Positions 14,317-22,501 are shown, numbered from the stretch's first letter. The stretch: 24,350 nt of DNA from Stenotrophomonas sp. UBA2629 (GCA_002359895.1 DEOB01000005.1:93627-117976), one strand, 5' to 3'. Numbers and translations: made by a program. Notes: generated by a model not told the origin, from the letters alone.

Positions 14317-16247
14317 CGGGATTTCTCCGGCAGCCGGCGGAAACGGCGGTCGACAGCAGTGATGAAGCCGCCCAGGGCCATCAACGCCGCGCCCAGCCAG
14401 ATCCAGCGGACGAAAGGTTTGATCTGCACCCGGACTGCCCAGGCGCCATTGCCCAGTGATTCTCCCAGTGCAACGTAGACATCGCCACCCCACGCACGAT
14501 GGATGCCGGCTTCGGTCATGGGTTGGCCGCCGCTGGCGTACATGCGCTTTTCCGGATGCAGCCGTGCTATCTGCCTGCCGTCGCGTCGTACCAGCAGATG
14601 GCCGCGGTCGGAGTGATAGTTGGGGCCGTCGCTGGCGTCCACGCTTTCAAGCTGCAGCTCATAGCCGCTGGCTTCAACCGACTGCCCCGGTGCAAGCGCA
14701 ACCTCGTGCTGCACATGGAGTGCCTCCACCAACAGCGCGCCCACCAGGAACACCGCAACGCCCAGGTGCGCGACCACCATGCCGGTCATCTCGGCGTTCA
14801 GACGGCCGCTGCTGCGCAGGCGGGTCCACAGGTAATACAACGTGCCAGCGGCCACCCATGCCGCACTGGCGATGCCGGCGGCGGTTTTGAGTTTGCCCTG
14901 CGGTGCCATGAACCAGCCGATCACCCCCAGCAGCACAGCCAGCAACGCCCAAGGGGCAAGCAGGGCCAGCGGGCGCAAACCTTGTTCGCGCTGCCAGCGG
15001 GTCAATGGGCCGAACGGCAGCAACAGCACCAATGGCGTCATCAACACGATAAACAGTGTGCCGAAGTAGGGCGGGCCCACCGAGACTTTGCCCAGATCTA
15101 GCGCGTCGGCCAGCAGCGGATACAGCGTGCCCAACAGCACCATCGCGCAGGCGCAGGTGAGCAACAGGTTGTTGGCCAGCAGCAGCGTCTCGCGCGAATT
15201 AAGTGCGAAGGCGCGATTGGCATCACGCGCATTGCCGCCCACCGTGGGCGCGCGCAACACGTACAGCAGCAGCGAGCTGCCGACCACCAAGGCCAGAAAC
15301 ACCAGAATGAACAGACCGCGCGCCGGGTCAGCCGCAAACGAATGCACGCTGGTCAGCACACCCGAGCGCACCAGGAAGGTGCCCAGCAGCGACAGTGCAA
15401 ACGCAGCGATGGCCAGCAACAGGGTCCAGCCGATGAACACGCCGCGCTTTTCGGTGGCTGCCTGCGAATGCAGTAACGCCGCACCCACCAGCCATGGCAT
15501 GAAGCTGGCATTCTCGACCGGGTCCCAGAACCACCAGCCGCCCCAGCCCAGTTCGTAATAGGCCCACCAACTGCCCAAAGCGATGCCCAAGGTGAGGAAG
15601 CCCCAAGCCACGTTGGTCCACGGCCGTGTCCAGCGCAGCCAGCGCACATCGATACGGCCGTCGAGCAGAGCGGCGATGGCAAAGGCAAAGGGCACCACAA
15701 AGCCGACATAGCCGAAGTACAACATGGGCGGGTGAATGATCAGCCCCGGGTCCTGCAGCAGCGGGTTGAGGTCGTGGCCTTCCAACGGCGCAGGCAGCAG
15801 TCGTGCGAACGGGTTGGAGGTGAACAACAGGAACGCAAGGAAGCCCACGCTGATGATGCCCATCACCGCCAGCACCCGCGCCACCACATCGGCAGGCAGC
15901 TTTCGTGAGAAGGCGGCAACGGCGGCGGTCCAGACCGCCAACACCAAAGCCCACAGCAGCAGTGAACCCTCGTGCGCGCCCCACACCGCCGAGTAGCGGT
16001 AGATCATCGGCAACAGCGAGTTGGAGTTTTCGGCAACGTAGCGGACGGAGAAGTCCTGCTGCACGAAGGCAATCGTCAGCACCACGAACGCACCCAACAG
16101 CGTCAGCATCTGCAGCAGCGCAGCGGGCCGGGCGGTGGCGATGAGCGCCGGTAGTTGGCGTTGTGCGCCGATCAATGGCAACACGCTTTGCAGCAGTGCC
16201 GCCAGCAGCGCGAGGATCAGTAGAACCTGTCCAATCTCAGCAAGCAC
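14313..16247 (-). CDS. ccmF: Heme lyase subunit CcmF
   Basis: CcmF is the large integral membrane protein that with CcmH/I attaches heme to apocytochrome c. It has 644 residues and many helices. The WWD heme-handling domain GWGGWWFWDPVENASFMPW lies at 234-252, and conserved periplasmic histidines include His172 in IHPPMLYFGY. The start codon is GTG at 16247, directly after the ccmE stop (TGAGTG). The N-terminus MLAEIGQVLLILALL fits the family, so I keep this start. A periplasmic soluble domain is at about 520-610, followed by a final helix. Confidence 0.96.
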   Translation of the reverse strand: MLAEIGQVLLILALLAALLQSVLPLIGAQRQLPALIATARPAALLQMLTLLGAFVVLTIAFVQQDFSVRYVAENSNSLLPMIYRYSAVWGAHEGSLLLWALVLAVWTAAVAAFSRKLPADVVARVLAVMGIISVGFLAFLLFTSNPFARLLPAPLEGHDLNPLLQDPGLIIHPPMLYFGYVGFVVPFAFAIAALLDGRIDVRWLRWTRPWTNVAWGFLTLGIALGSWWAYYELGWGGWWFWDPVENASFMPWLVGAALLHSQAATEKRGVFIGWTLLLAIAAFALSLLGTFLVRSGVLTSVHSFAADPARGLFILVFLALVVGSSLLLYVLRAPTVGGNARDANRAFALNSRETLLLANNLLLTCACAMVLLGTLYPLLADALDLGKVSVGPPYFGTLFIVLMTPLVLLLPFGPLTRWQREQGLRPLALLAPWALLAVLLGVIGWFMAPQGKLKTAAGIASAAWVAAGTLYYLWTRLRSSGRLNAEMTGMVVAHLGVAVFLVGALLVEALHVQHEVALAPGQSVEASGYELQLESVDASDGPNYHSDRGHLLVRRDGRQIARLHPEKRMYASGGQPMTEAGIHRAWGGDVYVALGESLGNGAWAVRVQIKPFVRWIWLGAALMALGGFITAVDRRFRRLPEKSR

Positions 16248-16715
16248 TCAGGGCGTTCCTGTAGCGGGTGTGGTGTCGGGGACCTGGTGTTTGGTGTGTG
16301 CCTGGCCCATTTTGTCGGCCAGTTCCTTGGGCATGTAGGTTTCGTCGTGTTTCGCCAGCACGTCTTCGGCCACGAACACGCCATCGACCATGCGGCCGGT
16401 GGCAACCACCGCCTGACCTTCGCGGAACAGGTCGGGCAGGATGCGGTCGTAGGTGACCGGCAGCATCGCATCGCCGTCCGTCACCTCGAAGCGCGCCAAC
16501 AGAGCGCCGGGCTCGCGCGTGAACGAGCCTTTGCTGACCATGCCGCCCAGCCGGAAGCGCGAATCGGCCGGAACCTTGCCTGCCTGCACTTCGGCCGGCG
16601 TATACAGATAGGCGATGTTGCGCTGCAGGGCGGTTGCGACCAGCGCGACCGCGATGCCGGCCACGGCCAGTACCAGGACCACCAGCAACAGGCGGCGACG
16701 TTGGGTGGGGCTCAT
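16248..16715 (-). CDS. ccmE: Heme chaperone CcmE
   Basis: This 155-residue heme chaperone has one N-terminal signal-anchor helix (about 9-29) and a periplasmic OB-fold domain. The heme attaches covalently to His123 in the motif AKHDETYMP, with Tyr127 as axial ligand; these correspond to His130 and Tyr134 of E. coli. CcmE receives heme from CcmC and delivers it to CcmF. The C-terminal tail is flexible and rich in Thr and Pro. The ATG overlaps the ccmD stop by 4 bp. Confidence 0.97.
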   Translation of the reverse strand: MSPTQRRRLLLVVLVLAVAGIAVALVATALQRNIAYLYTPAEVQAGKVPADSRFRLGGMVSKGSFTREPGALLARFEVTDGDAMLPVTYDRILPDLFREGQAVVATGRMVDGVFVAEDVLAKHDETYMPKELADKMGQAHTKHQVPDTTPATGTP

Positions 16716-16885
16716 CGGCTGAGTTCCTCATCTACCGGCGCTGGCGTCGCGCGGCTGGCGCGTGCAATGCGGCTGCGTGCTTCACGCAGTTGTTGACGTA
16801 TCTGCAGGCGCGGCACGATGAAATCCCACGCCAGCACGATGAAGAACACGGCATAGGCCATGGCGACGTATTTGAAGTAAGTCAT
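16712..16885 (-). CDS. ccmD: Cytochrome c maturation protein CcmD
   Basis: This 57-residue peptide has one membrane helix (MTYFKYVAMAYAVFFIVLAW) and a basic, helical cytoplasmic tail, the normal CcmD layout. CcmD helps release holo-CcmE from the CcmABC complex. The ATG at 16885 overlaps the ccmC stop as ATGA and has a GGAGA site. The frame continues upstream inside ccmC with no membrane or family features, so the short form is right. It is very small, and its identification depends on position between ccmC and ccmE as well as sequence. Confidence 0.92.
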   Translation of the reverse strand: MTYFKYVAMAYAVFFIVLAWDFIVPRLQIRQQLREARSRIARASRATPAPVDEELSR

Positions 16886-17634
16886 GCCGATTTCTCCAAA
16901 CGCTCGCGCAGCCACGCCTTGCCGGCTTCGCGGCGCAGGTTGTCGGCACGGGCACGCGACAACAGCGAGCCGACAAACCAGAATTTGGTGGCCAGCACCA
17001 TCAGCCACAACGGCAGCATCATGCTGGCGTCCATGCTGGACTGGCCGAACACGCTGACCGTCTGCCCCTGATGCAGCGAGTTCCACCACACCACCGAGTA
17101 GCGAATGATGGGCAGCAGGGCCACACCCACGATGGACAGCAGGCCGGCGGCACGCGCGGCCGCGCGGCGGTCATCAATGGCGCCGTACAGGCCCATCACG
17201 CCCAGATAGAGAAACAACAGGATCAGCTCGGTGGTCAGGCGCGGGTCCCAATCCCACCAGGTGCCCCACATGGGCTTGCCCCAGATGCTGCCGGTGAGCA
17301 GGGTGATCAGCGTGAATGCCGCGCCGATGGGCGCGCAGGCCATGGCCAGTATTTCGCACAGTTTGATGCGCCAGATCAGCGCGATGGCGCTGTAGAAGGC
17401 CATCAAGCCGAACACGAACAGGCTCATCCATGCCGCCGGCACATGGATATAAAGAATGCGGAAGCTGTCGCCCTGCTGGTAGTCGGCAGGTACCACGGCC
17501 AGCGCCTGCCACAGGCCATAGCCAAACAGCGGAAGGGCTGCGGCGTAACACCAGAGCGACCATCGGGCGGCAAACGTGTCGAAATAGGCGGGCGAGCCCA
17601 GCCTGTGAAACCAACCGATCAAACCTTTGAACAT
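16882..17634 (-). CDS. ccmC: Heme exporter protein CcmC
   Basis: CcmC is a six-helix membrane protein that loads heme onto CcmE. It has 250 residues. The WWD domain is at about 119-136 (KPMWGTWWDWDPRLTTELI), and the two periplasmic heme ligands are His64 (YIHVP) and His188 (NSLHQG), matching E. coli His60 and His184. The ATG at 17634 lacks a clear ribosome site. In this window it is the first ccm gene after the tetR-family gene, 222 bp downstream of it, so it may need its own promoter or rely on readthrough from ccmAB-tetR. Confidence 0.96.
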   Translation of the reverse strand: MFKGLIGWFHRLGSPAYFDTFAARWSLWCYAAALPLFGYGLWQALAVVPADYQQGDSFRILYIHVPAAWMSLFVFGLMAFYSAIALIWRIKLCEILAMACAPIGAAFTLITLLTGSIWGKPMWGTWWDWDPRLTTELILLFLYLGVMGLYGAIDDRRAAARAAGLLSIVGVALLPIIRYSVVWWNSLHQGQTVSVFGQSSMDASMMLPLWLMVLATKFWFVGSLLSRARADNLRREAGKAWLRERLEKSA

Positions 17635-17856
17635 CCGCTCGCTCGCTGGGAAGGACGAAGACCAGGTTGCGTTGAGCCCCCGGCCGGCTGGGTACCGCGC
17701 AGGTGCGGCGCCGTTGCTGTATCAGACCGGCTTCAAGATACCTGAAATCTGGCGAATGGTCGGCGGATGCGTCACCCATGATCGACGTGTGCGACCAATG
17801 GTCGCAGGCACGGGTTGCCCGTGCAGCCTCACGTTGCGGTGCGGCAAAGCCGCGCG
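17635..17856. other. Spacer between the tetR-family gene and ccmC, with two hairpins
   Basis: No gene is supported. Two tight adjacent hairpins are present: TGCGACC-AAT-GGTCGCA (17790-17806) and GCACGGG-TTG-CCCGTGC (17808-17824), each with a 7-bp stem and 3-base loop. They lie 33-67 bases downstream of the tetR-family stop in the minus direction. They lack T-tracts, so they may be termination or RNA-processing elements, or repeats. Confidence 0.5.
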
Positions 17857-18492
17857 TCAGGTGCGTGGCAAGGCACCGGCCAGAAACAGGCGCACTGCTT
17901 GACGTGCCTGCTGCTTGGCAAGCGGGAGATCAGCGGGGCTGATGCGGCCACTGACCGAGCGCAGCACCAGCCCGCCGATCACCATCATGTAGAACAGATG
18001 GGCGCTGCGGTCCGGGTCTTCCACATGCAGGCGGCCTGCCGCGGTCTCGCGCTGGAAATACGCGTTCAACATGGCTTCCATGGGGTCCACACCATGGGCC
18101 TGGAACCAGTTGCGCAACTCCGGCAGCCGCATGCCCTCGGAAATGACCACGCGGTGGCAGGCAATACGCGACGGGGTGAGGATCTCCTCGACCATCCGGT
18201 AGGCGGCCTGTTCAAGTGCCTGCTCGGGCGGCAGCGGCGACAACATCAACTCATCCAGGCTTTGCCCGAAATTGTTGATGCTGCGCTCCATCAGCGCGTG
18301 TACCAGCCCAACCTTGTCGCCGAATGCGCGGTACAGCGTGGCCATGGAGCCACCGGCGAGCTTGACGATGTCGGACAGGCGCGCGGCCTGGTAGCCCTTC
18401 TCGTTGAATACGACAGTCGCCGCTTCGAGAAACTTCTCCACGCGGATTTCCCCACGCCGCTGCAGTTCGACCGCAGGCCGGGGCGGGAGCAT
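17857..18492 (-). CDS. TetR-family transcriptional regulator inside the ccm cluster
   Basis: The protein has 211 residues. The N-terminal helix-turn-helix is about residues 12-60, with the typical stretch FLEAATVVFNEKGYQAARLS then LAGGSMATLYRAFGDK. The ligand and dimer domain follows and resembles the all-helical C-terminal domains of TetR regulators. I choose the ATG at 18492, which has AAGGGGA just upstream; ATGs at 18510 and 18537 are possible but lack such sites. The gene sits between ccmB and ccmC, where most ccm operons have direct overlap. An inverted repeat CGTT-N5-AACG at 18576-18588, between ccmB and this gene, could be an operator. The ligand and targets are unknown. Confidence 0.88.
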   Translation of the reverse strand: MLPPRPAVELQRRGEIRVEKFLEAATVVFNEKGYQAARLSDIVKLAGGSMATLYRAFGDKVGLVHALMERSINNFGQSLDELMLSPLPPEQALEQAAYRMVEEILTPSRIACHRVVISEGMRLPELRNWFQAHGVDPMEAMLNAYFQRETAAGRLHVEDPDRSAHLFYMMVIGGLVLRSVSGRISPADLPLAKQQARQAVRLFLAGALPRT

Positions 18493-18592
18493 GGGTTTCC
18501 CCTTTTCCATGGATGTCGGGCGGTGCCGGTTGGGCATAGTGGGCAGCAGGGCCGTGAAGCAGTCCGAGAGAATAGCGTTGTTTGAACGGTAT

Positions 18593-18613
18593 ACGAATTA
18601 CGAATTACGAATT
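18593..18613. repeat. Three tandem 7-bp repeats spanning the ccmB stop codon
   Basis: ACGAATT occurs three times in perfect tandem (plus strand; AATTCGT on the coding strand). The ccmB codons AAT-TCG-TAA, including the stop, are built from the first two units. Short heptanucleotide tandems are common in xanthomonad intergenic DNA. If only one unit remained, the stop would be lost and CcmB extended. Confidence 0.9.
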
Positions 18614-19300
18614 GGCAATGCGGATGGCGGCAGCGGCGGTGAGTGGCGCCAGTAACGCGCAGACCACCAGTCCGGCGGCCAACATCAGCAGCGGGCCGCT
18701 GGGGTCCAGGCCCCGCGCCGCAGCCGCCACGGCCCCTGCACCGAATACCAACACCGGCACATACAGCGGCAATACCAGCAGAGCCAGCAGAATCCCGGCG
18801 CGGCGCATGCTCACCGTCAAGGCGGCGACCACGGCGCCCAACAGGCTCAACAGCGGTGTACCCAAGGCCAGCGCAGCTACCAAAACAGGCAGCTGCTCGC
18901 GGGGCAGGTGCATCAGCTCGGCCAGCAACGGGCTGATCAGTACCAGCGGGAACGCGGTGGTCAGCCAGTGTGAGAACACCCGCACCGCCACCAGCCATGC
19001 CAGTGGAATAGGCGAAAGCAGCCATTGCTCCAGCGAGCCGTCCTCGGCGTCACTGCGGAACAGCGTGTCCAGCGACAGCAGCCCGGCCAGCAACACCGAC
19101 AGCCACAGCACCGCCGAGGCCACGTTCTGCAGCAGCTTGGGCTCGCCACCCAGCGCCAGCGCGAACAGGGCCACCACCAACAGCGCAAACACAATGGGTT
19201 GGGCAGCATCGCCACGCCGGCGCCATAGCAGGCGCAGGTCGCGGGCCAGCAGCGCTTTGGCCGCGGTCATCAAGGTGGGCTGTGGACCGGGCAGGCTCAT
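18605..19300 (-). CDS. ccmB: Heme exporter protein CcmB
   Basis: CcmB is the membrane subunit of the CcmAB ATPase that powers release of holo-CcmE from CcmC. It has 231 residues and six predicted helices. Family features include the cytoplasmic N-terminus ALLARDLRLLWRRRGD, the RSDAEDGSLEQWLLSPIPL loop at about 82-100, and the hydrophobic core after it. The ATG overlaps the ccmA stop by 4 bp. The C-terminal end IANS is formed by the tandem 7-bp repeat. Confidence 0.95.
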   Translation of the reverse strand: MSLPGPQPTLMTAAKALLARDLRLLWRRRGDAAQPIVFALLVVALFALALGGEPKLLQNVASAVLWLSVLLAGLLSLDTLFRSDAEDGSLEQWLLSPIPLAWLVAVRVFSHWLTTAFPLVLISPLLAELMHLPREQLPVLVAALALGTPLLSLLGAVVAALTVSMRRAGILLALLVLPLYVPVLVFGAGAVAAAARGLDPSGPLLMLAAGLVVCALLAPLTAAAAIRIANS

Positions 19301-19950
19301 GCGGCCTGCTCCTGTGCGCCGGACAGCACCAGGGTGCGGTTGCGCACGGGCGGCGCGGCATAGGCGCCGTGGGTGGTGACCAAGGCGGCGCCACCACTGC
19401 GCAGGTGCGCGGAGATCATGCGGTTGACCAGATTGATGCCGTCCAGATCAAGGTTGGCGTAGGGCTCGTCAAGCAGCCACAGCGGTGCCGGCGACAACCA
19501 CACGCGGGCCAGTGACAGGCGCTTCTTCTGGCCGGCGGAGAGTTGCCGTACCAAGGTGTCCTCATAACCGGCCAGACCAACGATCGCCAAGGCGTTGCCG
19601 GGCATTTGCCGGGCGCGACGGCCTTGCAGGCCGCAGATCAGGTGCAGGTTTTCCAGCGTGCCCAGGTCCTGCTTGAGTGCGGTGAGGTGGCTGAGGTAAG
19701 CCATGTAGCGCGAGCGCTGGTGGCTGTTGGCCGGGTGCCCGTCGATATCAATCTGGCCTTCATCGGGCCGCAGCAGGCCGGCCAACACACGCAGTAAGGT
19801 GGTTTTGCCGGCGCCGTTGCCGCCTTGCACCAGCAGCGCTTCGCCAGCATCCACATGCAGATCCAAGGGGCCGAACACCGGGTCATCATTGCGGGTGAAG
19901 CGCAGGCCGCGTGCGGAAAGCAGCGGCGGGGTGTTCGGGGAGTCAATCAT
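19297..19950 (-). CDS. ccmA: Cytochrome c biogenesis ATP-binding protein CcmA
   Basis: This 217-residue ABC ATPase has Walker A GGNGAGKTT (about 43-51), signature LSAGQKKRLSLARV, Walker B LWLLDEPYANLD and H-loop TTHGAY. It hydrolyses ATP on the cytoplasmic face of the CcmABCD complex. The ATG at 19950 gives a family-typical N-terminus; the frame is open to 20013, but the added residues are not conserved and the extension would run into the promoter. It is the first gene of the minus-strand ccm cluster. Confidence 0.96.
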   Translation of the reverse strand: MIDSPNTPPLLSARGLRFTRNDDPVFGPLDLHVDAGEALLVQGGNGAGKTTLLRVLAGLLRPDEGQIDIDGHPANSHQRSRYMAYLSHLTALKQDLGTLENLHLICGLQGRRARQMPGNALAIVGLAGYEDTLVRQLSAGQKKRLSLARVWLSPAPLWLLDEPYANLDLDGINLVNRMISAHLRSGGAALVTTHGAYAAPPVRNRTLVLSGAQEQAA

Positions 19951-20011
19951 CGGATCGGCGCTTCCGTCCTTGAGGTGGCAGCGCAGGCGGGCTGGCGCTT
20001 GGGGCGGCGGC

Positions 20012-20017
20012 ATTATA
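20012..20017 (-). promoter_or_regulatory. -10 element of the ccm operon promoter
   Basis: On the minus strand these bases read TATAAT, the exact -10 consensus, 62 bases before the ccmA ATG. Upstream, GTGAAC or GGTGAA (20033-20039) would be weak -35 matches at 15-16 bp spacing. The expected transcript start is near 20005. Confidence 0.55.
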
Positions 20018-20057
20018 GACCTCGCCCCACGCGTTCACCGCATGGACGTGGGTTGCA

Positions 20058-20087
20058 TTGGGACGATGTGCCGGCTTTGCGTACACT
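20058..20087 (+). promoter_or_regulatory. Candidate promoter of the aminotransferase operon
   Basis: TTGGGA (20058-20063), an 18-base spacer and TACACT (20082-20087) give a plausible sigma-70 promoter. It ends 31 bases before the proposed ATG at 20119. It diverges from the ccm promoter about 40 bases away. Confidence 0.4.
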
Positions 20088-20118
20088 CGCTGCTCTCTTC
20101 CCCCGCGTGTACGTGCCA

Positions 20119-21267
20119 ATGCAGCCGCAGACCAAGTTGCCCAAGGTGGGCACCACCATTTTCACCGTGATGTCGCAGATGGCCGCCGAGCACGGCGCCG
20201 TGAATCTGGGCCAGGGCTTCCCGGATTTTCCGGCGCCGCAGCGGTTGATCGACGAAACCGCCAAGGCCATGCGCGATGGCTTCAACCAGTACGCACCGAT
20301 GACCGGTGTGGCGCCGCTGCGTCAGGCCATCGCCCAGAAGGCGCTGGACTGCTACGGCGCGCAGGTGGATGCGGACAGCGAAATCACGGTCACCTCCGGC
20401 GGCACCGAAGCCATCTTCAATGCCATCCATGCGGTAGTGCGTGCGGGCGAAGAAGTGATCGTGCTGGACCCGGCGTATGACTGCTACGAGCCGGCGATTG
20501 ATCTGGCCGGTGCGCGTGCGGTGCACGTGGCGCTGGATCCGCAGACCTTCGCGGTGGATTGGGACAAGGTGCGCGCGGCCATCACGCCCAAGACCCGCAT
20601 GTTGATGGTCAACACCCCGCACAACCCGTCCGGTGCGATGCTGTCGGCCGCTGACATGCAGGCGCTGGCCGATGTGCTGCGTGGCACGGATATCTATCTG
20701 ATTTCTGATGAGGTGTACGAGCACATCATCTATGACGGCGTGCGCCACGAATCGGCTTTGCGTTACCCGGAACTGCGCGAACGCGCATTCGTGATTTCGA
20801 GCTTCGGCAAAACCTATCACTGCACCGGCTGGAAGATTGGTTATGCCATCGCGCCGCCAGCGATGACGGCTGAGTTCCGCAAGGTGCACCAGTACAACAC
20901 CTTCACCACCTACAGCCCGGCGCAGTACGGCTTTGCCGCGATGATCCGCGACGAGCCGCAACATCATCTGGAGCTGGGCGCCTTCTACCAGAGCAAGCGC
21001 GACCGCTTCCGCGAGCAGCTGTTGACCACGCGCCTGAAGCCGCTGCCGGTGCCGGGAGGTTACTTTCAACTGGTGGATTACTCGGCCATCAGCGACCTGC
21101 GGGACCACGAGTTCGTCAAGTGGCTGACCATCGAGAAGGGTGTCACCGCCATCCCATTGTCGCCGTTCTATGAAAATCCCCCGGCCGGGCAGCGACTGGT
21201 TCGTCTGTGTTTTGCCAAAAACGACGCCACGCTGGATGCGGCAATTGAACGTCTGCGGGCGCTTTGA
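20119..21267 (+). CDS. Methionine/aromatic aminotransferase (YbdL / glutamine transaminase type)
   Basis: This 382-residue fold-type I PLP aminotransferase resembles E. coli YbdL and kynurenine/glutamine transaminases. Visible motifs are NLGQGFPDFPAP near the start, SGGTEAIFNAI (phosphate-binding turn), NTPHNPSG with its PLP-contacting Asn, SDEVYEHI, and SSFGKTYHCTGWK with Schiff-base Lys231. The C-terminal substrate-binding Arg lies in RLVRLCFAK. The family converts methionine, aromatic amino acids or glutamine with their 2-oxo acids. An omega-amidase two genes downstream suggests glutamine as amino donor. The ATG at 20119 has no clear ribosome site; upstream codons of the open frame are not family-like. 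It is divergent from ccmA. Confidence 0.92.
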   Translation: MQPQTKLPKVGTTIFTVMSQMAAEHGAVNLGQGFPDFPAPQRLIDETAKAMRDGFNQYAPMTGVAPLRQAIAQKALDCYGAQVDADSEITVTSGGTEAIFNAIHAVVRAGEEVIVLDPAYDCYEPAIDLAGARAVHVALDPQTFAVDWDKVRAAITPKTRMLMVNTPHNPSGAMLSAADMQALADVLRGTDIYLISDEVYEHIIYDGVRHESALRYPELRERAFVISSFGKTYHCTGWKIGYAIAPPAMTAEFRKVHQYNTFTTYSPAQYGFAAMIRDEPQHHLELGAFYQSKRDRFREQLLTTRLKPLPVPGGYFQLVDYSAISDLRDHEFVKWLTIEKGVTAIPLSPFYENPPAGQRLVRLCFAKNDATLDAAIERLRAL

Positions 21268-21278
21268 GCTGACCTGAC

Positions 21279-21587
21279 ATGCAGCCCAGCCAACTGTTGT
21301 TGTTGATCAGTGCGTCGTTGTTCGCGCTGGCCGCCCTGGCGAAGGGATATCTGTTCTTCGTCGTCGTACAGGATGGGCTGCGCGAACGCCGTGTATCGGT
21401 CGACGATGGACGGCTTGCACTGCGCGGCAGTTTCAATCGCTATACACGGACCTATCTGGCGCTGCTGACCGACGAGGAACGGCGCCAGCCCGGCAACCGC
21501 TGGGTGGCACGCCTGCAATGGCTGCTGCCGGCGCTGGCGCTGCTGTTGCTGGCCAGCGCGATCTTTCATACATGGCAGACAGGATAA
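21279..21587 (+). CDS. Small two-helix membrane protein of unknown function
   Basis: This 102-residue protein has a hydrophobic N-terminal helix (about 5-30), a polar and basic middle (VQDGLRERRVSVDDGRLALR then FNRYTRTYLALLTDEERR) and a C-terminal helix (about 79-96). I do not recognise the family. It begins 12 bp after the aminotransferase stop and ends a few bases before the omega-amidase start, so all three are probably one transcript. The size and placement suggest a membrane partner of the pathway, but nothing in the sequence shows an activity. The ORF looks genuine because it fills the operon gap without overlap. Confidence 0.8.
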   Translation: MQPSQLLLLISASLFALAALAKGYLFFVVVQDGLRERRVSVDDGRLALRGSFNRYTRTYLALLTDEERRQPGNRWVARLQWLLPALALLLLASAIFHTWQTG

Positions 21588-21593
21588 GTGACC

Positions 21594-22409
21594 ATGCAAG
21601 ACCTACGAATTTCCCTGGTGCAGGGCGACACCCGTTGGCACGACCCGGCGGGCAACCGCGCACACTACGGTGCGTTGCTGGCGCCATTGGCGGGCACCAC
21701 CGATCTGGTGATCCTGCCGGAAACCTTCACCAGCGGCTTCTCCAACGATGCAATCGACAAAGCCGAGGACATGGACGGCGCTACGGTTGCGTGGATGCGC
21801 GAGCAGGCGCGCGCGCTGGGTGCGGTTGTTACGGGTAGCGTGCAGTTGCGGGTGGGCGAGGGCGTCTACAACCGCTTGCTGTGGGCCACCCCCGAGGGCG
21901 AACTGCACCATTACGACAAGCGCCATCTGTTTCGTTTTGCCGGTGAGCACAAACGCTACGCCGCTGGCGAGGCGCGCCTGTGTGTGGAGTTGAAGGGTTG
22001 GCGGATCAATCCGCAGATCTGCTATGACCTGCGCTTCCCCGTTTTTTGCCGTAACCGGTTTGATGTGGAGCGGGCAGGGCAGATGGATTTCGATCTGCAG
22101 ATTTTCGTCGCCAACTGGCCGTCGGCGCGTGCCTATGCGTGGCAGACGTTGGCGCGGGCGCGGGCGATTGAAAACCTGTGCTACGTGGCCATCGTCAACC
22201 GCGTTGGTGTGGATGGTAACGGCCTGCATTACGCCGGCGACAGCGCAGTGATTGATTTCCTTGGTCAACCGCAGCTGGAAATCCGCGAGCGTGAGCAGGT
22301 GGTCACCACCACCATTTCGGCGGCGGCATTGGCGGCGCACCGCGAGCGTTTCCCGGCCATGTTGGATGCCGATACGTTTGAGCTGGCGGGGCCGGTGGCT
22401 GCCCGCTGA
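21594..22409 (+). CDS. Omega-amidase, YafV/Nit2-type carbon-nitrogen hydrolase
   Basis: This 271-residue nitrilase-superfamily enzyme has the catalytic triad Glu43 (LPETFTSGF), Lys109 (YDKRHLF) and Cys143 (QICYDLRFP). The early stretch LVQGDTRWHDPAGN matches YafV-type omega-amidases. Such enzymes hydrolyse 2-oxoglutaramate, or 2-oxosuccinamate, to the oxo acid and ammonia. That is the second step after glutamine-dependent transamination, so the upstream aminotransferase fits a glutamine transaminase-omega-amidase pathway that also serves methionine salvage. I choose the ATG at 21594; GTG at 21588 is also possible. An AGGA lies upstream, just before the preceding stop codon. Confidence 0.92.
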   Translation: MQDLRISLVQGDTRWHDPAGNRAHYGALLAPLAGTTDLVILPETFTSGFSNDAIDKAEDMDGATVAWMREQARALGAVVTGSVQLRVGEGVYNRLLWATPEGELHHYDKRHLFRFAGEHKRYAAGEARLCVELKGWRINPQICYDLRFPVFCRNRFDVERAGQMDFDLQIFVANWPSARAYAWQTLARARAIENLCYVAIVNRVGVDGNGLHYAGDSAVIDFLGQPQLEIREREQVVTTTISAAALAAHRERFPAMLDADTFELAGPVAAR

Positions 22410-22427
22410 ACCATGGTCTGATCAGAT

Positions 22428-22458
22428 GCCGCAGCGACGCGGAAGCGTTGGCTGCGGC
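22428..22458. other. Strong RNA hairpin with GGAA tetraloop
   Basis: Arms GCCGCAG (22428-22434) and CTGCGGC (22452-22458) pair fully. Inner arms CGACGC and GCGTTG pair with one G-T wobble and one bulged base, closed by the loop GGAA. It lies 18 bases after the omega-amidase stop and 43 bases before the next start. No T-tract follows, so it could be a 3' end stabiliser, a terminator remnant or a leader structure. Confidence 0.55.
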
Positions 22459-22501
22459 TGGTAGGCTCGACATCGGTGTCAACATTCAAGAGGCTGCAAC
22501 C

